A model generated the notes under the pieces. The model ran no database searches. It saw only the letters and a list, made by a program, of their open reading frames with translations, and was not told the origin of the DNA. Of a DNA stretch of 64,000 bases, positions 1 through 9,800 are shown in pieces. This stretch comes from Paenibacillus tundrae (GTDB lineage: Bacteria; Bacillota; Bacilli; Paenibacillales; Paenibacillaceae), in the NCBI RefSeq assembly GCF_030812775.1, contig NZ_JAUSTI010000003.1, positions 248,001-312,000 of the forward strand. Direction: 5' to 3'. The translations under genes and the position numbers were made by a program. The first letter of the stretch is position 1. Every line of letters begins with the position of its first letter.

Positions 1-10
1 AAGAATTGCA

Positions 11-1420
11 TTGACACAGCGAATTGCTTTGGAACAATGCTTGAGCATTATTTTATCGGAAGATAAAAGCACGGCCTACCTTGAAGTTTCCAAATTGGAA
101 GAGGGCTTTACCTTCACTTTAGATGAACTCGAGCAATATATTGATAGTAAAGGGATCAAGTATGGTATTTTACGAGAGGCATTGCTTTCATTCGCAAGTC
201 ATCCGGAAACCTATCTCAATGATCAGTGTAAAATTGCCGAGGGCATTGCTGCTGTAGCGGGCGAAGATGGATACATCAAGGTACTCGTAGGCATGGACGA
301 TTCCAATGAGCGTCGACCACAGGAATCGGAAGATGGTACGGTGGATTACAAAGAAGTGACACGCCTTAATAATGTTCGAGCAGGTCAGATTATTGCAGAA
401 CGAATTCCTCCTATGGATGGCATAGTAGGTAGGGCAGTAACGGATGTTGAAATCCCTTTTCGTCCTGGTAAAGAAGCACGTTTTAAAGTTGGAAAAAATG
501 TAGTTGTTAACCCAGATGGAACCGCAATGTATGCTGCACTGGATGGGTTGGTTACCAAAACAGAAGGCAATAAACTAAATGTATTCCCCGTATATGAAAT
601 CAATGGTGATGTGGACTATAACATCGGAAATATTGATTTTGTCGGTACAGTGGTTATACGCGGGAATGTTCTAACTGGCTTTAAGGTGAAAGCTGCTGGT
701 GATATCCGAGTTGTTGGTGGTGTCGAAGGCGCCGAGTTAGAAGCAGGTGGCTCGGTCGAAATCACGGGTGGGATAATCGGATATAACAAAGGCCTTGTAC
801 ATGCTGGGCATAATGTTAAATGTAGCTTTATTCAAGAAGGCAATGTGGATGCCGGTGAAGACGTCCTCGTTTCACAAAGTATTATGCATTCTAATATTCG
901 TGCAGGCAGAGAAGTAATCTGTGCTGGGACAAAAGGGCTTATTGTTGGTGGCTCTATTCAAGCTGGTGAAAAAGTATCAGCACGTATTGTGGGTAATAGC
1001 ATGTCTACCGTTACTTCCATTGAAGTTGGTGTTCTGCCTAGACTACGTAATGAATTGAACGATCTCCGCAAAGTCATACGAGAACAGATGGATTCATTGG
1101 ATAAAACCAAGAAAGCTCTGACTCTTTTAGACCAACTGGCAGCAGCAGGACAATTAAGTCCTGATAAAATGTCCATGCGAATTAAATTGACAGCCACACA
1201 GAAATCATCCATGCGTCTTAATGAAGAAACAAAGACTCGAATATTTGAAATCGAAAAGGCACTTGAGGATACGAGTAGGGCTCGTGTAGACATTCTCAAG
1301 ATGATTTATGGTGGCTCTAAAATAGTTATCGGCAGATACACCAAATTTATTAAAGATCCAGTGAGTAGAATTTCATTTTATTATCATGATGGTGATATTT
1401 CGATGGTTCCTTACGTGTAA
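11..1420 (+). CDS. FapA/DUF342 family protein (5' end may lie upstream)
   Basis: About 469 residues resembling the DUF342 (FapA, flagellar assembly protein A) family. An N-terminal region is followed by a long glycine/valine-rich repetitive stretch (about residues 170-330) of the kind that folds as a beta-helix, then a predicted coiled coil (about 340-420). In Bacillales such genes sit just after sigD and before the swrB-like gene and rpsB, as here, which suggests a link with motility. The TTG at 11 has no convincing ribosome site in the few bases visible, and the frame stays open to base 2, so the true start may be outside the window. The biochemical role is not known from sequence. Confidence 0.75.
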   Translation: MTQRIALEQCLSIILSEDKSTAYLEVSKLEEGFTFTLDELEQYIDSKGIKYGILREALLSFASHPETYLNDQCKIAEGIAAVAGEDGYIKVLVGMDDSNERRPQESEDGTVDYKEVTRLNNVRAGQIIAERIPPMDGIVGRAVTDVEIPFRPGKEARFKVGKNVVVNPDGTAMYAALDGLVTKTEGNKLNVFPVYEINGDVDYNIGNIDFVGTVVIRGNVLTGFKVKAAGDIRVVGGVEGAELEAGGSVEITGGIIGYNKGLVHAGHNVKCSFIQEGNVDAGEDVLVSQSIMHSNIRAGREVICAGTKGLIVGGSIQAGEKVSARIVGNSMSTVTSIEVGVLPRLRNELNDLRKVIREQMDSLDKTKKALTLLDQLAAAGQLSPDKMSMRIKLTATQKSSMRLNEETKTRIFEIEKALEDTSRARVDILKMIYGGSKIVIGRYTKFIKDPVSRISFYYHDGDISMVPYV

Positions 1421-1471
1421 GTACAGCATTCAAGCAGATCAAGAATCCATTCGAAACCGTGAGGTGAGCGT

Positions 1472-1786
1472 ATGAGTTTCAAAGCGGTTGAGTTGCAGAT
1501 TGCCGTACCAAGGACGAGTGAGGCCGGTCGTTATCAAAATGAATTTCAACAGCGGCCGGTCATCGACCAGAGTTTGCTCGCAGAGCAAACAGCCAAGGAA
1601 GCTGAGGCGGCCAGGCATCGAAGTGAAGCGATGGACGAAACATCTAACGCTGCATTGCGTGATAATCATAGTCATGATTCAGAGCAGAAAAATGGTTCGC
1701 AGGCACCAGAATCTTCTGAGAATCAAGAGAATATTAAACCGGCTGAACACCCGTACAAAGGAAAACATATTGATTTTTCCTTATAA
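1472..1786 (+). CDS. small conserved hypothetical protein of the motility operon end
   Basis: A 104-residue hydrophilic protein with no signal peptide or membrane segment. It is rich in Glu, Gln, Ser and Asn through the middle, probably disordered, and ends in a basic/aromatic tail (HPYKGKHIDFSL). A GAGGTGAG ribosome site lies just upstream of the ATG. It sits between the FapA-like and SwrB-like genes, so it probably shares the flagellar/motility transcript. I do not recognise a named family. An overlapping frame at 1488-1796 is open over the same span but has no good ribosome site and was rejected. Confidence 0.6.
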   Translation: MSFKAVELQIAVPRTSEAGRYQNEFQQRPVIDQSLLAEQTAKEAEAARHRSEAMDETSNAALRDNHSHDSEQKNGSQAPESSENQENIKPAEHPYKGKHIDFSL

Positions 1787-1911
1787 CGTAACTTAGTAGA
1801 GAAGCACCCCATAGTTTTGCCTTTTGACAAACGAAGTAGAACATGAATGGAAACTTGCATAGAGAAGAAGTCTTGCGCATCGACTGCTGCATCAAAAGGA
1901 GAGAACCGAAT

Positions 1912-2484
1912 TTGTCACCATGGATTATTATTGTCATATTAGGTGCCTGTGCAATTGCATACGCCTTGATTATGCCTAAGAAAGACAAGTCACAGGAGCA
2001 CGGGAATCAACTGGTGCAGGAGATGGAATCCACGCTTGAACACTACATGACTGAGATGGAAAACGATAATGATGCCCTCATTCAGCGTGTTGCTGAAATG
2101 AAGGGGGAGGCTATAGCTGCAGATCAGCGTATGCAGTTGCAGCTGGAAGAGATGCAACAACGTCTTGAGCAATTAGAACAGCGCAAAGCGGTTGAGCCAA
2201 ATTCAGTTTCCCATCTGTCTACGGTAACCAGTACCAATGGACTTCAGGCTCAAGGGCTGGTAGAGAGCGTAAGAGTGGAGGCAGCTGAGTCGGTTGCTGA
2301 ACCGGAAAATCAGCTAAACGACCAAGCGACACCAACCGTTGGAGAGTCGATCAAAGATCGGTACGCAGAACTCTTTAATTTGTATGCAGAGGGTAAGTCA
2401 ATCGACGCAATTACGAAGCAAACAGGTATACAGCGTGGGGAAGTTCAATTGATACTTCAACTCGCAGAACGGGAGGAGAGCTAG
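1912..2484 (+). CDS. SwrB/YlxL-like membrane-anchored coiled-coil protein
   Basis: About 190 residues: an N-terminal transmembrane helix (residues 3-22, ending in Lys), a long Glu/Gln-rich coiled coil (about 30-100), a Pro/Glu/Ser linker, and a C-terminal helical module beginning KDRYAELFNLYAEGKS. This is the layout of Bacillus SwrB (YlxL), which promotes flagellar export activation, and the position just before rpsB matches. I chose the TTG at 1912 because AAAGGAGAG lies 7-14 nt upstream and the protein then begins directly with the membrane anchor; a start at 1843 would add a hydrophilic stretch without a ribosome site. Confidence 0.65.
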   Translation: MSPWIIIVILGACAIAYALIMPKKDKSQEHGNQLVQEMESTLEHYMTEMENDNDALIQRVAEMKGEAIAADQRMQLQLEEMQQRLEQLEQRKAVEPNSVSHLSTVTSTNGLQAQGLVESVRVEAAESVAEPENQLNDQATPTVGESIKDRYAELFNLYAEGKSIDAITKQTGIQRGEVQLILQLAEREES

Positions 2485-2487
2485 AAG

Positions 2488-3111
2488 ATGGATAAGCGCT
2501 CCTTATGGATCGGACTTGGAAGTGGCATGATTGTTGGAGCGGTTTTGCTACAGCTTGCTACAGTAGGACAAAATGCATTATCGGATAGCGCTTTGGATAC
2601 GGATCAGGTCGTTGCAGATTTAACGAAAGAACAATTGGAAGTGGCTGCGAAAAACTTGGATATGAGACTCGTAGATTCGGATGAAGAGTTGTTCACCGAA
2701 ACAGAGTGGGTGCAGAAGAAAACACAGGAGAGCAGTGAACTACAAGGTACTACAGCAGAGCCTCCCAAGGATACGGAGACAGTAGAGACGCCAAGCACAC
2801 CTGCGAATCCTGAAAAGCCTACATCTACTGATAAACAGACTCAGGTTAATCAGCCCACATCAACAGAGCCCTCAACTCCAGTAACGCCAAAAGACGCTAC
2901 GGTATCGTTTAAAGTCCGTTCAGGAAACAGCTTGGCTATGGTAGCAGAGAATTTGAAGAAAGCGGGTATCGTGGACGATGCAGAAGCATTCATTCAAGCA
3001 GGCCGTGCAGAACGAATCAACACGAAAATACAAGTTGGCACATATGCACTGGAAAAGGGCGAAAGCTTTAAGTCCATTATCGCCAAAATTACCAAAGAAC
3101 CGTCACGCTGA
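2488..3111 (+). CDS. membrane-anchored protein with MltG/YceG-type LysM-like domain
   Basis: A 207-residue protein with an N-terminal membrane segment (about 6-25), a Thr/Pro/Glu-rich linker (about 80-135) and a C-terminal domain (about 140-205) resembling the LysM-like module of MltG (YceG) endolytic transglycosylases: F-x-V-R-x-G-N-S-L, a KKAGIVDDAEAF helix, then G-T-Y-x-L-x-x-G-E-S. The MltG catalytic domain is absent, so this is probably a peptidoglycan-binding or structural protein rather than an enzyme. GGAGGAG precedes the ATG and the gene starts 3 bp after the SwrB-like gene, indicating translational coupling. A rho-independent terminator overlaps the stop codon. Confidence 0.65.
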   Translation: MDKRSLWIGLGSGMIVGAVLLQLATVGQNALSDSALDTDQVVADLTKEQLEVAAKNLDMRLVDSDEELFTETEWVQKKTQESSELQGTTAEPPKDTETVETPSTPANPEKPTSTDKQTQVNQPTSTEPSTPVTPKDATVSFKVRSGNSLAMVAENLKKAGIVDDAEAFIQAGRAERINTKIQVGTYALEKGESFKSIIAKITKEPSR

Positions 3112-3138
3112 GAGCTTCAGGCAGGACGGTTCTTTATA
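3094..3138 (+). terminator. rho-independent terminator ending the motility operon
   Basis: Perfect 11-bp stem AAAGAACCGTC (3094-3104) / GACGGTTCTTT (3124-3134) with a 19-nt loop. The stem overlaps the end of the preceding coding region, and the tail is short. Confidence 0.75.
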
Positions 3139-3242
3139 TTTTAAATTTGACCGCGATTCATTGTTCCTAGCCCTGCTTGTATCAAAGCTTGGCATAGTTC
3201 AGAATAATATGCTGAAAATATCATATTTTGTTTGAAAGATAG

Positions 3243-3271
3243 TTGCAACGGTTAGGCGTTTGTGCTATATT
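3243..3271 (+). promoter_or_regulatory. sigma-A promoter of rpsB-tsf
   Basis: TTGCAA (3243-3248), 17-nt spacer, TATATT (3266-3271). It predicts a leader of about 115 nt before rpsB, with a small TAAGG/CCTTA hairpin near 3311-3327. Confidence 0.8.
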
Positions 3272-3396
3272 AGATAACGGTGTTAAAACACACGCATGTG
3301 CTAATTTTGTTAAGGGTGCTTTCCTTACTGGAGAGTCTTGGCGAAAAATGATGCCGGCGGAGGACACAATAAAACCATACTAGGAGGTGTGTGAAG

Positions 3397-4095
3397 ATGG
3401 CAGTAATCTCCATGAAGCAGCTTCTCGAAGCTGGGGTACACTTCGGTCACCAAACACGTCGTTGGAACCCAAAAATGGATCGTTATATCTTCACTGAAAG
3501 AAACGGAATTTATATCATTGACTTGCAAAAGACAGTGAAAAAAGTCGAAGAGGCTTACAACTTCGTTAAAGGAATCGCAGGCGAGAATGGTACTATTCTT
3601 TTCGTTGGTACTAAAAAACAAGCTCAAGATTCTGTTAAAGAAGAAGCTGAACGCGCTGGTCAGTTCTACATTAACCAACGTTGGTTGGGCGGTACCCTGA
3701 CTAACTTCTCAACTATTCAAAAACGTATTGATCGTTTGAAACAGTTGGAAGCTTGGGAAGAAGACGGTACTTTCGCTGTATTGCCTAAAAAAGAAGTTAT
3801 CTTGCTTCGCAAAGAAAAAGATCGTCTTGAGAAATTCTTGGGCGGTATTAAAAATATGAAAGGCCTGCCAAGCGCCCTGTTCATCATCGATCCACGCAAA
3901 GAGCGTATCGCTGTTGCTGAAGCTCGCAAATTGGGTATCCCAATCGTTGGTATCGTTGATACTAACTGCGATCCAGACGAGATCGATTATGTTATCCCGG
4001 GTAATGACGACGCGATTCGCGCTGTTAAATTGCTGACAGGTAAAATGGCTGACGCTGTTATCGAAGCTAACCAAGGCGAAGAAACTTCCGCTTAA
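3397..4095 (+). CDS. rpsB: 30S ribosomal protein S2
   Basis: 232 residues beginning [19 protein letters not shown], the canonical S2 N-terminus. S2 is a late-assembling protein of the 30S subunit, located between head and body, and is needed for S1 and mRNA binding. The whole S2 fold is present, including the [12 protein letters not shown] region and the [12 protein letters not shown] segment near the C-terminus. The ATG at 3397 is preferred over the GTG at 3391 because AGGAGGT (3382-3388) is 8 nt from the ATG but only 2 nt from the GTG. tsf follows after a leaky-looking terminator, the standard rpsB-tsf pairing. Confidence 0.98.
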   Translation: MAVISMKQLLEAGVHFGHQTRRWNPKMDRYIFTERNGIYIIDLQKTVKKVEEAYNFVKGIAGENGTILFVGTKKQAQDSVKEEAERAGQFYINQRWLGGTLTNFSTIQKRIDRLKQLEAWEEDGTFAVLPKKEVILLRKEKDRLEKFLGGIKNMKGLPSALFIIDPRKERIAVAEARKLGIPIVGIVDTNCDPDEIDYVIPGNDDAIRAVKLLTGKMADAVIEANQGEETSA

Positions 4096-4125
4096 TAGTT
4101 TCGAACATAATTCATGAACTAAATG

Positions 4126-4170
4126 AAAAGGGTGGTTGGTAGGTGGATAACCTCTCACTGCCCTTTTTTT
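4126..4170 (+). terminator. rpsB-tsf intercistronic terminator or attenuator
   Basis: AAAAGGG (4126-4132) pairs with CCCTTTT (4161-4167), with weaker inner pairing (AGG/CCT), followed by a run of T. It lies between two genes that must both be expressed, so partial read-through that sets the rpsB:tsf ratio is likely. Confidence 0.65.
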
Positions 4171-4209
4171 AGAGTGTACGTACAATACTTAATCTGGAGG
4201 GAATTTATA

Positions 4210-4860
4210 ATGGCAGTTAATGCGAGTGCAGTAAAAGAACTTCGCGAAAGAACGGGCGCTGGTATGCTCGATTGTAAAAAAGCACTGGAAGAAGCAAACG
4301 GTGATGTAACGAAAGCGGCTGAATTGTTGCGTGAAAAAGGTCTTTCTGCAGCAGCAAGCAAAGCAGGTCGTGCAGCTACTGAAGGCACTGTAGAATCTTA
4401 CATCCACGCTGGCGGACGTATTGGTGTCTTGGTTGAAGTTAACTGCGAAACTGACTTCGTTGGTAAAACAGATCAATTTAAGGATTTCGTTAGAGACGTA
4501 GCTATGCAAATCGCTGCAGCTAATCCTAAATATGTTACACGCGAAGAAGTTCCTACAGATGAGCTGGAAAAAGAAAAAGAAATCTTGAAAGCTCAAGCTC
4601 TTAACGAAGGTAAACCAGAAAAAATCATTGAAAAAATGGTTGAAGGCCGTATTGGTAAATACTACGAAGAATATTGCTTGATGGAACAAACTTTTGTTAA
4701 AGATCCAGACAAAACAATTTCCCAATTGTTGAATGAAAAAATCAGCCAAATTGGTGAAAACATCTCCATCCGTCGTTTCGTTCGTTACGAACTGGGTGAA
4801 GGTCTTGAGAAAAAAGTTGATAACTTCGTAGAAGAAGTTATGTCCCAAGTAAACAAATAA
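4210..4860 (+). CDS. tsf: translation elongation factor Ts
   Basis: 216 residues starting [21 protein letters not shown]-Ts is the guanine nucleotide exchange factor that regenerates EF-Tu-GTP. The N-terminal UBA-like domain carries [12 protein letters not shown] (about residues 14-25), and the core contains ETDFV, which inserts near the nucleotide site of EF-Tu. The length is that of the short Bacillota form. TGGAGGG lies 8-14 nt before the ATG. A longer in-frame reading from 4123 would run through the intercistronic hairpin and was rejected. Confidence 0.98.
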   Translation: MAVNASAVKELRERTGAGMLDCKKALEEANGDVTKAAELLREKGLSAAASKAGRAATEGTVESYIHAGGRIGVLVEVNCETDFVGKTDQFKDFVRDVAMQIAAANPKYVTREEVPTDELEKEKEILKAQALNEGKPEKIIEKMVEGRIGKYYEEYCLMEQTFVKDPDKTISQLLNEKISQIGENISIRRFVRYELGEGLEKKVDNFVEEVMSQVNK

Positions 4861-4862
4861 GA

Positions 4863-4967
4863 CGGTTTTCTAAACCGGCAAGCAGGATTGATTTTCGAAG
4901 ATATAAGAATGATGAAACTTCGAAGCGCAAACTCCCTTATATCTCAGGAAAACAGTGCCTTACCGGT
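4863..4967 (+). promoter_or_regulatory. candidate structured leader RNA upstream of pyrH
   Basis: Between tsf and pyrH there are two incompatible pairings. A local hairpin CGGTTT (4863-4868) / AAACCG (4872-4877) competes with a long-range stem ACCGG (4874-4878) / CCGGT (4963-4967). Inside the long-range form is a perfect 9-bp stem AGATATAAG (4899-4907) / CTTATATCT (4936-4944). A clean terminator follows directly (4990-5016). This looks like an attenuator or switch, but no known riboswitch class was recognised; the folding is by eye. Confidence 0.4.
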
Positions 4968-4989
4968 CGATCGTTTTTCCTAAAAGAGC

Positions 4990-5016
4990 GGAACACTACT
5001 GTGTTCCTTTCTTTTT
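4990..5016 (+). terminator. terminator/attenuator before pyrH
   Basis: GGAACAC (4990-4996), loop TACT, GTGTTCC (5001-5007), then TTTCTTTTT. It lies about 75 nt upstream of the pyrH start with no obvious new promoter in between, so it may either end tsf transcripts or act as an attenuator controlled by the structure at 4863-4967. Confidence 0.8.
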
Positions 5017-5053
5017 AAGCAGGAGGCCGTGCGCGAGAAGTTTTGTTGGTTGA

Positions 5054-5820
<767 letters not shown>

Positions 5821-5821
<1 letters not shown>

Positions 5822-6375
5822 TGCCACAAGCGGTTAAAAAACATGCCGAAGAACGTATGGAAAAAGCAATTCAAGCGTTACGACGTGATCTTGCCACTTT
5901 GCGTGCAGGGCGTGCTACTCCAGCTCTTCTGGATCGGGTTCAGGTAGAGTATTATGGTGCAATGACACCACTTAATCAGCTTGCTAATATCAGTACACCA
6001 GATTCACGCACACTGATGATCCAACCATGGGATAAGTCATCCATGAGTGATATCGAACGTGCGATCATGAAGTCCGATCTTGGACTTACACCAGCTAACG
6101 ACGGCAACATGATTCGTCTGTCTATTCCGCCACTTACGGAAGAGCGCAGAGCCGAGCTTGTGAAGCTGACTAAAAAGTTTGGTGAAGAGGGCAAAGTGGC
6201 GATTCGTAACATCCGCCGTGATGCTAACGATGATATCAAAAAAATGGAGAAGTCAGATATCTCTGAGGACGAGTCCCGGAGACATCAAGACGATATCCAA
6301 AAATCGACAGATAAATTTATTGCTGAAGTCGATAAGGTACTCGCTGCCAAAGAAAAAGAAATCATGGAAGTGTAA
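5821..6375 (+). CDS. frr: ribosome recycling factor
   Basis: 184 residues, the usual RRF length. With EF-G it splits post-termination ribosomes. Family signatures visible are [20 protein letters not shown] (about residues 27-46), the IQPWDKS segment and the basic helix [17 protein letters not shown] (about 120-136). The ATG overlaps the pyrH stop codon, so translation is coupled. A rho-independent terminator follows immediately. Confidence 0.98.
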
Positions 6376-6420
6376 GACAAGCGCAGCCCCTCCGATCCGG
6401 TGGGGTTTTGTCTCTTTTTT
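6375..6420 (+). terminator. terminator after frr
   Basis: Outer AGACAA (6375-6380) / TTGTCT (6408-6413) plus an inner CCCC-x-CCG / CGG-x-GGGG stem, followed by a T-run ending at 6420. Confidence 0.85.
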
Positions 6421-6463
6421 AAGCTTCAGGTGAAGAAACTTCAGGGATTTTGGAGGAACAGGA

Positions 6464-7231
6464 ATGATCAAACGGGTTCGGTCGTGGTGGAATGGGGCTG
6501 AAAAGCAGGAAACGCTGACTATATCCGAGGATAATATCCCGCAGCATGTAGCTATTATTATGGACGGAAATGGACGATGGGCCAAACGTCTCGGCCTTCC
6601 GCGGATAGCTGGACATCAGAATGGGATGAAGGCAGTCAAACGTGCGACCATCGCGGCGGATGAACTGGGCATCAAATATCTGACGATGTATGCTTTTTCG
6701 ACAGAAAACTGGACGCGTCCAAAAGAAGAAGTGGATTTTCTGATGCGACTTCCGCAAGAGTTTTTGGCGATTGAGCTGGATGAGCTTATCGAAAAGAACG
6801 TGCAGATTCGGATGATGGGTCAGGAGGAACATTTACCTTCTCATACCATTAATGCTTTACGTGAAGCTATACGTCTAACAGAACATAACACAGGTCTTGT
6901 GCTAAACTTTGCAATGAATTACGGAAGCCGAAGAGAAATGACAGACTGTGTTAAAAAAATAGCTCTACAGGTTCAGTCGGGGGAACTGTCTGCAGAGGAG
7001 ATTACACCGGAGCTCATCGACAGACATATGTTAACGAGTGATATGCCTGACCCGGATCTGTTGATTCGAACAAGCGGAGAGCTCAGACTCAGTAATTTCA
7101 TGCTCTGGCAACTTGCTTATAGCGAACTATGGTTTACGGATATATACTGGCCCGAATTTGGCAAGCAGCATTTAATTGAAGCAGTAGCCGAATATCAGCG
7201 CAGAACAAGGCGTTACGGCGGTTTGAAATAG
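6464..7231 (+). CDS. uppS: undecaprenyl pyrophosphate synthase (isoprenyl transferase)
   Basis: 255 residues of the cis-prenyltransferase family, which condenses IPP onto FPP to make the C55 carrier for cell wall synthesis. The catalytic MDGNGRWAKR motif, with its Mg-binding Asp, is near residue 34. The RTSGELRLSNFMLWQLAYSE block supplies pyrophosphate-binding Arg and Ser, and the C-terminal RRTRRYGG is typical. TTTGGAGGAAC precedes the ATG. It is followed by cdsA and dxr, a common lipid-precursor block. Confidence 0.97.
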   Translation: MIKRVRSWWNGAEKQETLTISEDNIPQHVAIIMDGNGRWAKRLGLPRIAGHQNGMKAVKRATIAADELGIKYLTMYAFSTENWTRPKEEVDFLMRLPQEFLAIELDELIEKNVQIRMMGQEEHLPSHTINALREAIRLTEHNTGLVLNFAMNYGSRREMTDCVKKIALQVQSGELSAEEITPELIDRHMLTSDMPDPDLLIRTSGELRLSNFMLWQLAYSELWFTDIYWPEFGKQHLIEAVAEYQRRTRRYGGLK

Positions 7232-7247
7232 ATGGAGGATGAAGCCG

Positions 7248-8042
7248 TTGAAACAGCGATTAACGACAGGAATAATAGCAGGTGTTTTGTTTTTGGGTTT
7301 TTGCTTGCTAGGCGGACCCTGGTATCATGGCTTGGTATTAGTGATGGCTCTCATCGGTTACTATGAGTTTGTGAAAATGACGGGAGTACAGCCTTTTTCA
7401 GGTGTAGCTCTAATTGGATACGTAGGCGTTTTTTCGCTTGTATTTCCTTGGGAAATGGTATGGGAAGCCAGACCGCTGACTCTATTTCAGATCGGCTGGC
7501 TTGTGATGTTGGTATTAATGGCGGCATCGGTCATTACTAAAAATAAGATTCCGGTTAATACCGTTGCGATGCTCTTTCTTGGTGTGTTGTACATTGGTAT
7601 TGGTTTTTATTACATTGCCGAGTCAAGACATCTTCAACATGGGTTGTTTTGGACTTTTCTACTGCTGGGCTCTATTTGGGCAAGTGACGCCGGAGCCTAT
7701 TTTGTCGGAAAGCTGATTGGCAAAAACAAATTGTGGCCTTCAATTAGTCCTAACAAAACGGTGGAGGGTGCCCTAGGTGGTATCATCATTGCCATTATAA
7801 CCTCACTCGTTTTTGCAGGAGTATCGGACGGTTTGCTTACCTGGCCGAGGGCGATATTAATTGGAGTCGCTTGTGCTGTAGTAGGTCAGATGGGAGATCT
7901 CATACAATCTGCGTACAAACGAGTTTATAATATTAAGGATTCCGGTACGTTGCTACCGGGGCATGGTGGCATTTTGGATCGGTGCGACAGTTGGATCGTC
8001 GTTTTTCCGTTCATACATATACTGATGCTACTGCCCTATTAA
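7248..8042 (+). CDS. cdsA: phosphatidate cytidylyltransferase
   Basis: About 264 residues with around eight hydrophobic helices; makes CDP-diacylglycerol from phosphatidate and CTP at the membrane. The signature near the C-terminus is intact: SAYKRVYNIKDSG, then PGHGGILDRCDS. GGAGG (7234-7238) fits the TTG at 7248 (MKQRLTTG), whereas the ATG at 7239 would directly abut the ribosome site. The product feeds pgsA, which is also in this window (50.5 kb). Confidence 0.94.
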   Translation: MKQRLTTGIIAGVLFLGFCLLGGPWYHGLVLVMALIGYYEFVKMTGVQPFSGVALIGYVGVFSLVFPWEMVWEARPLTLFQIGWLVMLVLMAASVITKNKIPVNTVAMLFLGVLYIGIGFYYIAESRHLQHGLFWTFLLLGSIWASDAGAYFVGKLIGKNKLWPSISPNKTVEGALGGIIIAIITSLVFAGVSDGLLTWPRAILIGVACAVVGQMGDLIQSAYKRVYNIKDSGTLLPGHGGILDRCDSWIVVFPFIHILMLLPY

Positions 8043-8059
8043 TTTTGCAAACAAGACAG

Positions 8060-8086
8060 GTGTAGTGAGTCGTCATTTCACTACAC
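8060..8086 (+). other. intercistronic hairpin without U-tract (cdsA-dxr)
   Basis: Perfect 9-bp inverted repeat GTGTAGTGA (8060-8068) / TCACTACAC (8078-8086) with a 9-nt loop and no T-run. Possibly an mRNA processing or stability element. Confidence 0.7.
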
Positions 8087-8117
8087 GTGCATTGGATAAA
8101 TGAAGATGAGGTGCAGC

Positions 8118-9263
8118 ATGAAGAAAATTGCGATTCTTGGGTCAACGGGCTCAATTGGAACTCAGACACTTGATGTAGTAGATATGCATCCTGAGTTATT
8201 TCAAGTGGAAGGGCTTGCTGCAGGTGGTAATGCAGAGCTGCTCATTGAGCAAACAAAGCGTTACAAACCGAAGAAAGTTTCTGTTGGCTCCAAAGAACTG
8301 GCAGACTATATTGCACCCCTAATTCCTGCAGGGACGCAGGTTTTTCACGGTAAAGAAGGATTAGTCGAAATTGCTGCAGCTACAGAAGCGGATACAGTTG
8401 TAACAGCAGTAGTGGGAAGTCTGGGACTGGAGTCTACTCTAGCTGCCATTGAAGCTGGAAAACAGATTGGTTTAGCGAACAAAGAAACCTTAGTTACAGC
8501 AGGTCATATCGTTACGTCAAAAGCAGCAGCAAAGGGAGTTTCGCTCTTGCCCGTGGATAGTGAACACTCTGCTATCTTCCAATGTTTGAATGGAGAGAGA
8601 CGGGAGCAATTGCTGGGGATTACACTTACCGCTTCCGGAGGGTCTTTCCGCGATTTAACGCGTGAACAACTCAAAGAGGTTACTGTAGAGGATGCGCTGA
8701 AACACCCGAATTGGTCGATGGGTTCCAAAATTACGATTGATTCCGCAACAATGGTGAATAAAGGTCTGGAAGTTATTGAAGCACATTGGTTATTTGGACT
8801 TCCATACGATCAGATTAATGTAGTGCTCCACCCTGAGAGCATTATCCACTCATTTGTTGAGTTTAAGGATACCAGCATCATTGCTCAGTTAGGTAATCCA
8901 GATATGCGTGTACCAATTCAATATGCGTTAACTTATCCTGATCGCCTACCATCGCAAGCGACACGTCTATCCTTAGCTCAAGTGGGTAAGTTGAATTTTC
9001 GTGAGATGGATATGGAGCGCTTCCCTTGTTTAAGATTGGCATATGAATCTGGCAAACTTGGAGGGACTGCACCAACTGCGTTCAATGCGGCCAATGAAAT
9101 TGCTGTCGCGAGATTTCTAAAAGGTGAGATCTCCTTTTTACAAATAGAGTATACGATTGAGAAGATCCTGGAAAAGCATAGTAACATTCAAAATCCAAGT
9201 TTAGAAGAAATTCTGGATGCTGATGAAACTTCTCGTAAGCTAGCCAATGAGTTGCGCTTCTAA
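8118..9263 (+). CDS. dxr: 1-deoxy-D-xylulose 5-phosphate reductoisomerase
   Basis: 381 residues; converts DXP to MEP with NADPH, the first committed step of the MEP isoprenoid pathway that supplies IPP for uppS. Visible features are the N-terminal Rossmann motif GSTGSIGTQTLDV, LANKETLVTAG, the metal/substrate segment PVDSEHSAIFQCL (about 148-160), the flexible loop PNWSMGSKITIDSATMVNKG, and the C-terminal GTAPTAFNAANE. The ATG at 8118 fits GAGGTG upstream and gives the standard MKKIAILGSTGS start. Confidence 0.97.
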   Translation: MKKIAILGSTGSIGTQTLDVVDMHPELFQVEGLAAGGNAELLIEQTKRYKPKKVSVGSKELADYIAPLIPAGTQVFHGKEGLVEIAAATEADTVVTAVVGSLGLESTLAAIEAGKQIGLANKETLVTAGHIVTSKAAAKGVSLLPVDSEHSAIFQCLNGERREQLLGITLTASGGSFRDLTREQLKEVTVEDALKHPNWSMGSKITIDSATMVNKGLEVIEAHWLFGLPYDQINVVLHPESIIHSFVEFKDTSIIAQLGNPDMRVPIQYALTYPDRLPSQATRLSLAQVGKLNFREMDMERFPCLRLAYESGKLGGTAPTAFNAANEIAVARFLKGEISFLQIEYTIEKILEKHSNIQNPSLEEILDADETSRKLANELRF

Positions 9264-9375
9264 ACACTTTATAGATGTCCAACTCTTTTTGTTAGTATGT
9301 TCTTTCATGCAAACGATAGGCTGTGTAGGATGACAGATTGAGAGACTATAGCTTAAGAGAAATAGCAACCGAAAG

Positions 9376-9423
9376 AAGGTCACTTTTTAAGATCAATGGC
9401 TGATCTAAAGGGGTGACCTTTTT
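9376..9423 (+). terminator. two-tier terminator downstream of dxr
   Basis: Outer 8-bp stem AAGGTCAC (9376-9383) / GTGACCTT (9413-9420) followed by TTTTT, with an inner 6-bp stem AGATCA (9390-9395) / TGATCT (9401-9406). A strong stop that separates dxr from the following gap. Confidence 0.85.
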
Positions 9424-9800
9424 ATGTCAAATTAAGTTTAAATTAGAGTTTGGTTCAAGCAATTTAAATGAAGATCTATAACTCTGAAAATCGCTATCAT
9501 GATCATTATGCTGTATTATTATAAAATAGAGCGTGTATCGAGTCCGATTTAGTCATGCACCCCGTGCAAAAGAAATCCTAATTCACATGCACAAGAAAAT
9601 AGATACCATATAAAAGAAATGAGCATGGAATCGCGTGTACTAGAGAGGATTTTCACAAGTGATGGTGAATCTCATTCTAAAGATCGTACTGTATGCGTAC
9701 TCTATTTAGGTGGCGGACAAAGGCTGACTGGCATTTATAAGTACAATAAGTGTGTGTAACCGAGGAAGAGATCCAAAGACCGCTACCATTGCCGTGATAA
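9424..9800 (+). other. gene-free stretch upstream of the LanM-like remnant
   Basis: AT-rich sequence with stops in all forward frames and no ORF I can support. It may contain older, unrecognisable parts of the gene whose tail survives at 9801-10055. Confidence 0.5.

Noticed and set aside
1488..1796. 102-codon frame overlapping the small protein gene at 1472
   Set aside because: No ribosome site; the 1472 frame has a good site and sensible composition.
9481..9525. Fur-like palindrome (ATGATCATTATG region)
   Set aside because: About 13 of 19 positions fit a Fur box and no intact gene follows; chance is likely in AT-rich sequence.
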